Assembly (NCBI GenBank): GCA_035622315.1
Contig: DASPVP010000017.1
Span: forward strand, 1-37,449
Origin: JAJPHJ01 sp035622315
GTDB taxonomy: Bacteria > Vulcanimicrobiota > Vulcanimicrobiia > Eremiobacterales > Eremiobacteraceae
Reading direction: 5' to 3'
Length of the DNA stretch: 37,449 nt
The notes beneath the pieces were generated by a model, which had not been told where the DNA came from, searched no databases, and saw nothing but the letters and a program-made list of their open reading frames with translations. Below, one piece after another: positions 1 through 5,510 of the stretch (position 1 is its first letter; each line of letters begins with the position of its first letter). Made by a program: the position numbers and the translations under genes.

Positions 1-336
1 GCCCTTAGGGAGCAATTTCCAGAGGGAGCCGATGATGAAGAATGGATCCCTTGGGCTGCCAAAGAGCAACGAATTATCCTATCAAACGATATTGCCCGCT
101 CGAAAGGTGAGAAGGCAATAGTACTGGCGCGCAACGGGGCGATTGCATTCTTCTTCGCTTCAGGATTTAATAGTTTGACGTTTTGGCCGAAGCTCGAGAA
201 GCTAGTCCACTACTTCCCCGCAATTGAGCAGGAAGCCCAGAAGGCCAATCCCGGTGATATTTTTGACGTTCGCCTGAACAAAGGCGGAATTGAAAAGCGG
301 ACCTGGGCAACTACAAGGCGGCCAGGGAAACGTTAA
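1..336 (+). CDS. PIN-like domain protein, C-terminal part (truncated by window edge)
   Basis: Open from the first base to a TAA at 334-336, giving 111 residues of the C-terminal part. The visible protein contains WIPWAAKEQRIILSNDIAR followed by a hydrophobic strand ending in AFFFASGF. This resembles the PIN-like domains of VapC-type proteins, in which a strand ending in an acidic residue after RIILSND closes the nuclease core. I infer a possible RNase/toxin-like protein; the N-terminal acidic residues lie outside the window, so activity cannot be judged. Its stop codon is interleaved with the stop of the small gene on the opposite strand. Base composition is clearly less GC-rich than the ribosomal/segregation genes that follow, which suggests accessory DNA. 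It could be another PIN-like or DUF5615-type protein. Confidence 0.6.
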   Translation, partial: ALREQFPEGADDEEWIPWAAKEQRIILSNDIARSKGEKAIVLARNGAIAFFFASGFNSLTFWPKLEKLVHYFPAIEQEAQKANPGDIFDVRLNKGGIEKRTWATTRRPGKR

Positions 337-476
337 CGATGCCTCTTTGGCTTGCGTTTCGTATGCCGCAGCTTATCAACTTCTCCCTTGGAGACGTTCA
401 GTAGTCGCCGCGTAAACTCAATCATTTTCTCGGCGTCGGGTAGCTTCGACTTGGCGTTCTTGCCACGTTTGGCCAT
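333..476 (-). CDS. Small basic hypothetical protein, 47 residues
   Basis: ATG at 474-476 on the minus strand, TAA at 333-335. The product is 47 residues, very basic at both ends (starts MAKRGKNAKSK, ends KRKPKRHR) with an amphipathic middle segment, EKMIEFTRRLLNVSKGEVDK, that could form a helix. I do not recognise a family. The gene converges on the PIN-like gene with the two stop codons offset by one base. Convergent placement is unusual for a toxin-antitoxin pair, so an antitoxin role is only a speculation; a nucleic-acid-binding accessory peptide is an equal possibility. The gene is short, so it may be spurious, although the codons and the clean start-to-stop layout favour a real gene. Confidence 0.45.
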   Translation of the reverse strand: MAKRGKNAKSKLPDAEKMIEFTRRLLNVSKGEVDKLRHTKRKPKRHR

Positions 477-520
477 GCCTATACTTTACAGAACTTTCTG
501 ACGATGCTAGACTTAAAATG

Positions 521-649
521 CGGAGAGGGTGGGATTCAAACCCACGAAGCCGTACTCAGAGGGGCCTTTCGTTGAAGCGCAGGGTCCCTTCTCCTTTGGT
601 GCCTACTGCCTCCTAAGGGCAGCGCAATCAATCACTCTGCCACCTCTCC
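521..649 (-). tRNA. tRNA with serine-type body, anticodon UAG and oversized variable arm
   Basis: Read on the minus strand. The acceptor stem GGAGAGG (643-649) pairs fully with CCTCTCC (522-528), followed by discriminator G at 521. The D region GGCAGAGTGATTGATTGC and the G discriminator look like bacterial tRNA-Ser. The anticodon arm is CTGCC-CTTAGGA-GGCAG (606-622), a perfect 5-bp stem and 7-base loop with anticodon TAG (613-615), which reads CUA leucine codons. The T arm GTGGG-TTTGAAT-CCCAC (529-545) is perfect. Between the anticodon and T arms lie 60 bases (546-605), about three times the usual class II variable arm; an imperfect stem can form in it. No CCA is encoded. It may be a divergent tRNA-Leu, a tRNA-Ser with changed anticodon, or a mobile-element tRNA. 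Confidence 0.7.
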
Positions 650-1102
650 ACTTTCTGTAAGGGCTTTTATGTCCTGCTCTTGTGCGCTTAAATAATCTAG
701 GCCCTGTTCCGTGATCGAATAGGTTCGCGGAGCCACGCGAGCAACAATTCCATCGACATACAGTTGATGCATGAGGAAATCGACCGAAGCAACGGGATTC
801 TTGGCATTCGAAATTGCGCCCCGGTCTTGCATTCTCGGCCAGAGTTCCTTAGTGTGCATGGAGCCGCCACGCAAAGACGCGAGGACTCTGAGCGCAGCTA
901 TTTCGTGGGTAATGTAAACCGGGTCCGCATGTGCCTTACCGTTTTTTGAAACCGGCTCATAGGGTTCGCCAGAAGCATCAAGCGCAATCCACTCGTCATC
1001 GGCCTTCAGCATTGCTAAGAGAGCCTGACGCGCTTTATCAATGCGCTCCAGCTCATCGATGACGCGCTGCCTGTGTTCTCTGACGACCTTAGGGTCCAAC
1101 AT
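632..1102 (-). CDS. Winged-helix (HARE-HTH-like) domain protein
   Basis: The frame stays open further upstream, to 1282, but that part overlaps a tRNA-like element; the ATG at 1102, preceded by AAGAGAGAA, is a better start and gives 156 residues. The N-terminal part is a charged helix (VVREHRQRVIDELERIDKAR). Residues from about 68 on hold a winged-helix-like segment with LRGGSMHTKELW, RGAISNAKNP and RTYSITEQGLDYL, which resembles the HARE-HTH/winged-helix domains found in nucleases and phage or accessory proteins. DNA binding is inferred from the fold only. The last codons and the TGA stop (632-634) lie inside the 5' acceptor and D arm of the neighbouring tRNA, an 18-base sense overlap. Lower GC than the chromosomal core genes downstream. 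Confidence 0.6.
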   Translation of the reverse strand: MLDPKVVREHRQRVIDELERIDKARQALLAMLKADDEWIALDASGEPYEPVSKNGKAHADPVYITHEIAALRVLASLRGGSMHTKELWPRMQDRGAISNAKNPVASVDFLMHQLYVDGIVARVAPRTYSITEQGLDYLSAQEQDIKALTESGEVAE

Positions 1103-1177
1103 TTCTCTCTTTAGAGCCACGCTTAATTTACACTGCTCCCCGTTTATGCTATGATCGCAGTGTACACAAGTGATTGG

Positions 1178-1247
1178 GTACGGGGGCCGGGGGTTGAACC
1201 CGGAACGCCGGATGTTCAGTCCAAGCGCTTGCCACCCATCACCCCGT
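1178..1247 (-). other. tRNA-like element, degenerate (possible GAA anticodon)
   Basis: On the minus strand a perfect T arm CCGGG-TTCAACC-CCCGG (1187-1203) is followed by CCCCCGT, which pairs with ACGGGGT (1241-1247) at six of seven positions. Between them GGA-CTGAACA-TCC forms an anticodon-like arm (with two outer G-T pairs) showing GAA at the anticodon position. The D arm does not form: this part instead contains the palindrome CAAGCGCTTG. Position 8 is also not T. I read it as a tRNA remnant or tRNA-derived element rather than a working tRNA-Phe. Confidence 0.35.
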
Positions 1248-1379
1248 ACAGCTCCGACGATCGCCTGGCCGCCTACCCGCAAAGTACTTGGCCGGGCGTT
1301 TGTCTTTGCTGCGCCAAGTGTACCACAAAAATCATAGGAAGGCCTTCAGCTAAAAGAAAAAACCTTGGCTTTTCCTGAT

Positions 1380-1552
1380 TCCACTGAACGGAAGTTCTGA
1401 GCGGACGCTATGCGGGGCCTGCACCGAAGGGGTAGTCAGTCTTATACACACTTTGCCCTCCCTATCCACCGGTCTTATCGCACATAGGGACCGATCTAGG
1501 TGCTACAAAAATAAAGTTGAGCCAAGTGATTTAGTACCGAAATCGTAAGACT
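1380..1552. other. Candidate replication-origin region (DnaA-box-like words, AT-rich stretch)
   Basis: This lies in a gene-free stretch (about 1103-1652) directly upstream of rpmH, the usual location of oriC in many bacteria. It contains TTATACACA at 1442-1450 (one mismatch to the DnaA box TTATCCACA), CTATCCACC at 1462-1470 (two mismatches) and TTATCGCAC at 1474-1482. They are followed by a distinctly AT-rich run around 1501-1552, where unwinding could occur. No dnaA gene is visible in the window. The words are few and imperfect, so this is a candidate only. Confidence 0.35.
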
Positions 1553-1553
1553 A

Positions 1554-1583
1554 TTGACGCGCGGACAGAAGTAGACTTATAAT
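1554..1583 (+). promoter_or_regulatory. Near-consensus sigma-70 promoter for rpmH-rnpA
   Basis: TTGACG (1554-1559), an 18-base spacer and TATAAT (1578-1583) match the housekeeping promoter at eleven of twelve positions. Transcription should begin near 1590 and run into rpmH at 1653. Confidence 0.8.
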
Positions 1584-1596
1584 CACCAATTGCATT

Positions 1597-1616
1597 TGCG
1601 CCAGGGCGCATTTTTT
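1597..1616 (+). terminator. Hairpin plus six T in the rpmH leader
   Basis: TGCGC-CAGG-GCGCA (1597-1610) followed directly by TTTTTT (1611-1616) has the form of an intrinsic terminator. It begins only about seven bases after the predicted transcription start of the rpmH promoter. It may be an attenuator-like or 5'-stabilising hairpin, or the terminator of a transcript arriving from upstream. Confidence 0.5.
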
Positions 1617-1652
1617 GTTCTTCGATGATATCGGATACCGGAGCTCCATCGG

Positions 1653-1790
1653 ATGAAACGCACTTACCAACCACACACGCGGCGGCGAAAACGCAATCAT
1701 GGATTTCGCGCGCGCATGTCGAGCAAGGGCGGACGGCGCGTGCTCGCAGCGCGCAGGCGTAAAGGCCGCAAGCGCCTCACGCCCGACTGA
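1653..1790 (+). CDS. rpmH: Ribosomal protein bL34
   Basis: A 45-residue, strongly basic protein starting MKRTYQPHTRRRKRNHGF and containing GFRARMSSKGGRRVLAARR, the invariant signature of bL34. It is a component of the large ribosomal subunit, buried in 23S rRNA. Length matches the family (44-46). The ATG is preceded by GGAG nine bases upstream and by a near-consensus promoter at 1554-1583. It is the first gene of the conserved rpmH-rnpA-yidD-yidC-jag-mnmE series next to many replication origins; rnpA starts eight bases after the stop. Confidence 0.97.
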   Translation: MKRTYQPHTRRRKRNHGFRARMSSKGGRRVLAARRRKGRKRLTPD

Positions 1791-1798
1791 CGCTGACC

Positions 1799-2173
1799 AT
1801 GCGCAGCTATGACAGCTTGCGCGGCCGCTCCCGATTCGCGCTCGCACTGCGGCGCGGGCGATCTGCGAGCACGAAGCATCTTTCGGTTTCAGCGCTGCGC
1901 TCGCGCGGTCACGACCAGCGGCCGAAAGTCGGTATCGTGATCACGAAGAAAGTCGGAAACGCCGTGACACGGAACCGGCTACGCCGCCGCTGCAAGGCGA
2001 TCATGGACCAAAGCGATGCGATCCTTGCCGGAATCTGGTTTGTGGTCGCGTGCCGGCCCTCGGCGAGCGCGCTCGCCTTCGCGGCGCTGCGAGAGGAGCT
2101 CGTCGGCGCGTTGCGGGAAAGCGCTCGCAAAGCGGGCCAGGCGCCGCTTGCTCGCGAAGGCGTGCGGCGATGA
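1799..2173 (+). CDS. rnpA: Ribonuclease P protein component
   Basis: A 124-residue basic protein that assists the RNase P RNA in 5' maturation of tRNA precursors. The family core is visible: VGIVITKKVGNAVTRNRLRRR carries the K-KVG-AV-RN-(I/L)-RR-R RNA-binding motif at about residues 45-65. The N-terminal half holds the expected FALALRRGRS strand, and the C-terminal end is arginine-rich. Length is typical (110-130). It follows rpmH by eight bases and its TGA overlaps the ATG of yidD (ATGA), so translation of the two is probably coupled. Its RNA partner rnpB is not in this window. Confidence 0.95.
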   Translation: MRSYDSLRGRSRFALALRRGRSASTKHLSVSALRSRGHDQRPKVGIVITKKVGNAVTRNRLRRRCKAIMDQSDAILAGIWFVVACRPSASALAFAALREELVGALRESARKAGQAPLAREGVRR

Positions 2174-2376
2174 ATCCGATCGTCGCCGCCATCCGGATCT
2201 ACCAACGAACGCTGTCGAAGTTGCTGCCGCCGGCGTGCCGGTTCTATCCGAGCTGCTCGGAATACGCGGCGCAGGCGATCGAGCGGCACGGAATGCTTGC
2301 GGGCGTGCGGCTCGCAGGTCTGCGCCTCTTGCGGTGCATGCCCTGGCATCCCGGAGGTTTCGACCCAGTCCCTTAG
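2170..2376 (+). CDS. yidD: Membrane protein insertion efficiency factor YidD
   Basis: A 68-residue protein with IRIYQRTLSKLLPPACRFYPSCSEYA near the N terminus and RLLRCMPWHPGGFDPVP at the C terminus, the diagnostic cysteine-rich signature of YidD (conserved CRFYPSCS and RC-P-HPGG-DPVP). It is thought to be a small amphipathic membrane-associated helper of YidC-dependent insertion. The ATG at 2170 overlaps the rnpA stop; the reading frame is open further upstream, but that part overlaps rnpA and does not look like the family. Placement between rnpA and yidC is the standard one. Confidence 0.93.
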   Translation: MNPIVAAIRIYQRTLSKLLPPACRFYPSCSEYAAQAIERHGMLAGVRLAGLRLLRCMPWHPGGFDPVP

Positions 2377-2410
2377 GGGGCTACGGTCAGGAAAGGAAAC
2401 GCCCCAACTG

Positions 2411-3385
2411 TTGGTCCACCTTTGCGCCTTGGCGGCGCCCCTCGGCCACGCGCTCGTGATCGCAGGCCTCACCAATCCCTTCACGCCGATGATCAACTTC
2501 CTTGCGGGGCTCGCTTCGCAAGGTCTGGACTGGCTCTACGGGTGGACGCACAACTACGGCTGGGCGATGATGCTCCTCGCCCTCGCGGTATCGCTGCTCT
2601 TGCTTCCGCTTTCGCTGCAAGCCTTGCGCTCGATGACCGAAGCGCAGGCGCTCGCGCCGTATCTGAAACGCCTTCAGACGCGCTACAAGAACGATCGCCA
2701 GAAACTCGCGGAAGAGCAGATGAAACTGTACCGCGAGCACGGGGTGAATCCGCTCGGCGGCTGCCTGCCGATGCTCGCACAATACCCGTTCTTGCTCGGC
2801 GTGTTCAAAGCGATCCAGATGCACGCCGCCGCCTTTGGCAACGCGAGCTGGCTGTGGATCGGATCGCCACTGTCGCACCAGTATCCGAAATTTCTCGCGA
2901 CGAATCTCGTGCAGTCCGACTACCTGCTGCTCGGGCTATATGCGGTTTCCATGTACTTTTCCATGAAGCTGACGCCGACCGCCTCGATGGACGATCAGCA
3001 ACGCCAGATGATGAACACCCAGGCTTTCATCATGCCGATCATGATCTTGTTCTTGGCGAGCCGGCTGCATTGGTACTCCGCCTTCATCTTGTATTGGCTG
3101 AGCTTCAACGTCATCTCGATGGCCGAGCGCTTCTGGGTCATGCGCATGCCGTCACGCATCCCAAAACCGTCGCAGGAAACGCCGGCGACCCTCGCGGGTT
3201 ACCCGCACGATTGCCCGAACTGCAAGGCGCAGCTCGTCGTGGTGAAAGGTAGCAAATGCGAGGCCTGCGGCGCGAAGGTGCGCAAGCTCGCTCCGTCGCA
3301 GAACGGCGCTCCGCCTGCTGCGCAAGCGCCGCCCTCCGGTGCTTCCGCCGCCACGAAACCCGATCGAGGCCAGAAAAAGCCATGA
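2411..3385 (+). CDS. yidC: Membrane protein insertase YidC/Oxa1 with C-terminal zinc ribbon
   Basis: Inserts and folds inner-membrane proteins, alone or with Sec. The Oxa1 core is clear: NYGWAMMLLALAVSLLLLP (first core helix), a charged hairpin QALAPYLKRLQTRYKNDRQK, then NPLGGCLPMLAQYPFLLGVF with the family's NPL-GC-P-L-Q-P signature, and three further hydrophobic segments. Length is that of the short, non-proteobacterial type without the large periplasmic domain. I chose the TTG at 2411 (AGGAAAGGA twelve bases upstream), which adds a hydrophobic leader; ATG 2489 is the alternative. Unusual: after the last helix comes DCPNC and, after eleven residues, CEAC (3212-3271), a four-cysteine zinc-ribbon, followed by an Ala/Pro/Lys-rich tail. 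Its TGA overlaps the start of the next gene. Confidence 0.93.
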   Translation: MVHLCALAAPLGHALVIAGLTNPFTPMINFLAGLASQGLDWLYGWTHNYGWAMMLLALAVSLLLLPLSLQALRSMTEAQALAPYLKRLQTRYKNDRQKLAEEQMKLYREHGVNPLGGCLPMLAQYPFLLGVFKAIQMHAAAFGNASWLWIGSPLSHQYPKFLATNLVQSDYLLLGLYAVSMYFSMKLTPTASMDDQQRQMMNTQAFIMPIMILFLASRLHWYSAFILYWLSFNVISMAERFWVMRMPSRIPKPSQETPATLAGYPHDCPNCKAQLVVVKGSKCEACGAKVRKLAPSQNGAPPAAQAPPSGASAATKPDRGQKKP

Positions 3386-4080
3386 ACGGATATGGAGAGG
3401 GACCGCCCCGTTTCGGGCGCCCGCACCGCCGCCGCTCCCGAGGTATGGGCGGCCCGCCGCGTTCCGACAGGCCGGAGAGACCGCGTCCTCCGGCGCGCAA
3501 ACAGCCATGCCCGCCCGACCTGCGCGAGCCGTTCGTCGAGGCGCGTGACTTCCTCGCCGGGCTTATCGCGGTCCTCGGCCTGCCCGCGCGCTTGGGTTTC
3601 GGCGGCGTGGATGCCGCGCGCGATGGGCGCCAGATCACGATCGATGTCCACGCGCTCGATGCGCGCGGGCCTGGACGCTTCCGCGAGCGCGACCGCGATC
3701 ATGACGACGGCCTCGCGATCCTCATCGGCAAGCATGGGGCGACGCTTGACGCGCTCTCCGCGGTGACGAACGCGGCGATGCACCGCGGAGAACAGCGCGA
3801 CCTTTTCTTCACTGTCGACATCGAGGGCTATCGCGCACGCCGGGTAGCGACATTGCGCTCGATCGCAACACGCTGCGCGATCAAAGTGGTGAACGAGCGG
3901 GTCGCCGTGGAACTCGAGCCCATGCCACCCGCAGAACGCAGGATCATCCATCTCGCGCTCGCCGAACACAGAGACGTGGCGACGGAGAGCACCGGTGTGG
4001 GAAGAGACCGGCGCGTGGTGATCATGCCGCGCGGCAGCGTCTTACCGCAGACCGACGAGGACGACGAAGGCTTCGACTGA
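3382..4080 (+). CDS. khpB: RNA-binding protein KhpB/Jag (KH-R3H domains)
   Basis: A 232-residue protein of the Jag/KhpB family, RNA-binding partners of KhpA linked to cell division and sRNA function in other bacteria. The ATG at 3382 overlaps the yidC stop (ATGA). Residues 1-45 are Arg/Pro/Gly-rich and probably disordered; the usual Jag-N domain is absent. The KH-type core includes LAILIGKHGATLDALSAVTN (GKHG loop). The R3H domain contains ERRIIHLALAEHRDVATES with the R-(x3)-H signature, followed by GRDRRVVIMP. The acidic tail ends in DEDDEGFD. It sits in the classic position between yidC and mnmE. The arginine-rich replacement of Jag-N may provide extra RNA binding; this is an inference. Confidence 0.92.
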   Translation: MNGYGEGPPRFGRPHRRRSRGMGGPPRSDRPERPRPPARKQPCPPDLREPFVEARDFLAGLIAVLGLPARLGFGGVDAARDGRQITIDVHALDARGPGRFRERDRDHDDGLAILIGKHGATLDALSAVTNAAMHRGEQRDLFFTVDIEGYRARRVATLRSIATRCAIKVVNERVAVELEPMPPAERRIIHLALAEHRDVATESTGVGRDRRVVIMPRGSVLPQTDEDDEGFD

Positions 4081-4091
4081 CCGCGGGCGTG

Positions 4092-5465
4092 ATGTACGAC
4101 GCGCAGACGATCGCCGCCATTGCAACCCCTCCAGGCGTCTCCGCCATCGCGATTGTGCGCCTTTCCGGTCCGCGCGCGCACGACATCGCGAGAGCGTGTT
4201 TCATCCCCCGCCGCGACGCGACGATAGCTACGGCGAAACTCACCCGTGGCTGGGTTTGCGATCCGAAGACCGGGGAACGTATCGACGACGCCCTGGCCGC
4301 ATTTTTCTTCGCGCCGCGCTCGTTCACGGGCGAGGATCTCGTCGAGCTGCACGTCCACGGCGGCCTCGGGGTTTTGCTCGCCACCCTCGCAGTCGTGCTC
4401 GCAGCGGGCGCTCGGCTCGCCGAAGCCGGGGAGTTCTCCAAGCGTGCATTCGTCAACGGACGGCTCGACCTCGCACAGGCGGAAGCCGTCGCCGATCTGA
4501 TCGCTGCGGAAAGCGCGCGAGCCGCTGCGGCCGCGGCGCACCGGCTCGCGAGCGGTGGAGCGGTGGTGGCCGAACTGCGAGCAGAACTGCTCGACCGGCT
4601 CGTCGAGATCGAAGCACACGTGGATTATCCGGATGAGGTCGGTCCGCCCGATCCCGAGCGGCTCGCCGCAAGCGTCGCGACGCAGATCGAACGCGTCGAC
4701 CAGATGCTCGTCGGAGCCCGCGAAGCGCGCGCTTTGCGCGACGGAGTGGCGTGCGTCATCGCGGGCCCGCCGAACGCCGGCAAGTCGTCGTTGCTGAACG
4801 CGCTGCTGCAAGCTGAACGCGCCATCGTGTCCGATATTCCCGGCACGACGCGCGACATCATCGAGGACCGCGCCGTGGTCGACGGCGTCCCAGTCCGATT
4901 CTTCGACACGGCTGGCCTGCGGGCGACGCACGACCCGATCGAAGCGCAGGGCGTCAGCCGCGCGCATCAAGCGATCGGCGCTGCCGAGCTCGTCATAACA
5001 GTCGTCGACGGATCCGTGCCGCTCACGCCTGACGCACGATCCTCGATCGAGCGCACAGCGACGCTGCAAGGCATACTCTTCGCGAACAAGCTCGATCTCG
5101 GTTCCGAAGGCTCGGACGACATCGGCGAGCGGCTCGGCACGAACGGAAAGCTGGTGCTTGTCGCCGGCAGCGTCAGGTGGCCCAAGACAGTGGAAGAGAT
5201 CCGCGCAGCCATCGCGCGTCTGGGATGGGGCGGCCGGGCGGGCGGCGATCGGGCGGTCGTGGCGAACGCGCGGCAGATCGAAGCGTTGACGAGGGCGCGA
5301 GAAGCCCTCGCGCACGCGGCTGCGACGCTCTCGGCACAGGCGCCCTGCGACCTCGCGAGCCCCGATCTGCGCGACGCGATCGCAGCGTATGGCGAGGTCA
5401 CTGGCGACACGGTGACTGAGGAAGTGCTCGACGGGATCTTCTCGCGTTTCTGCGTCGGCAAATAA
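4092..5465 (+). CDS. mnmE: tRNA-5-carboxymethylaminomethyluridine(34) synthesis GTPase MnmE
   Basis: With MnmG it modifies U34 of tRNAs that read NNA/NNG codons. The 457-residue protein has the N-terminal tetrahydrofolate-binding domain (IAAIATPPGVSAIAIVRLSG; FTGEDLVELHVHGG; GEFSKRAFVNGRLDLAQAEA), then a central G domain: G1 GPPNAGKSS (about 225-233), G2 GTTRD, G3 DTAGL, G4 NKLD, and ends FCVGK, the family's C-terminal CxGK box that is essential for modification. The ATG at 4092 is preferred; a GTG directly in front (4089) is possible. Eleven bases separate it from khpB; mnmG follows 45 bases downstream, so the two subunits are probably co-expressed. Confidence 0.97.
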   Translation: MYDAQTIAAIATPPGVSAIAIVRLSGPRAHDIARACFIPRRDATIATAKLTRGWVCDPKTGERIDDALAAFFFAPRSFTGEDLVELHVHGGLGVLLATLAVVLAAGARLAEAGEFSKRAFVNGRLDLAQAEAVADLIAAESARAAAAAAHRLASGGAVVAELRAELLDRLVEIEAHVDYPDEVGPPDPERLAASVATQIERVDQMLVGAREARALRDGVACVIAGPPNAGKSSLLNALLQAERAIVSDIPGTTRDIIEDRAVVDGVPVRFFDTAGLRATHDPIEAQGVSRAHQAIGAAELVITVVDGSVPLTPDARSSIERTATLQGILFANKLDLGSEGSDDIGERLGTNGKLVLVAGSVRWPKTVEEIRAAIARLGWGGRAGGDRAVVANARQIEALTRAREALAHAAATLSAQAPCDLASPDLRDAIAAYGEVTGDTVTEEVLDGIFSRFCVGK

Positions 5466-5510
5466 CTTACAGCCGCCAGGGAGCTCTGAGCAGCGAACGA
5501 ATCCGGACGT

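Noticed and set aside
613..615. Idea that the odd tRNA is an amber suppressor
   Set aside because: The anticodon is UAG, which reads CUA; an amber suppressor needs CUA as anticodon.
1799..4080. Long frames on the opposite strand and in other frames throughout the rnpA-jag region
   Set aside because: They are compositional shadows of GC-rich genes: Arg/Ala/Ser-rich, no family motifs, and they overlap genes with clear signatures.
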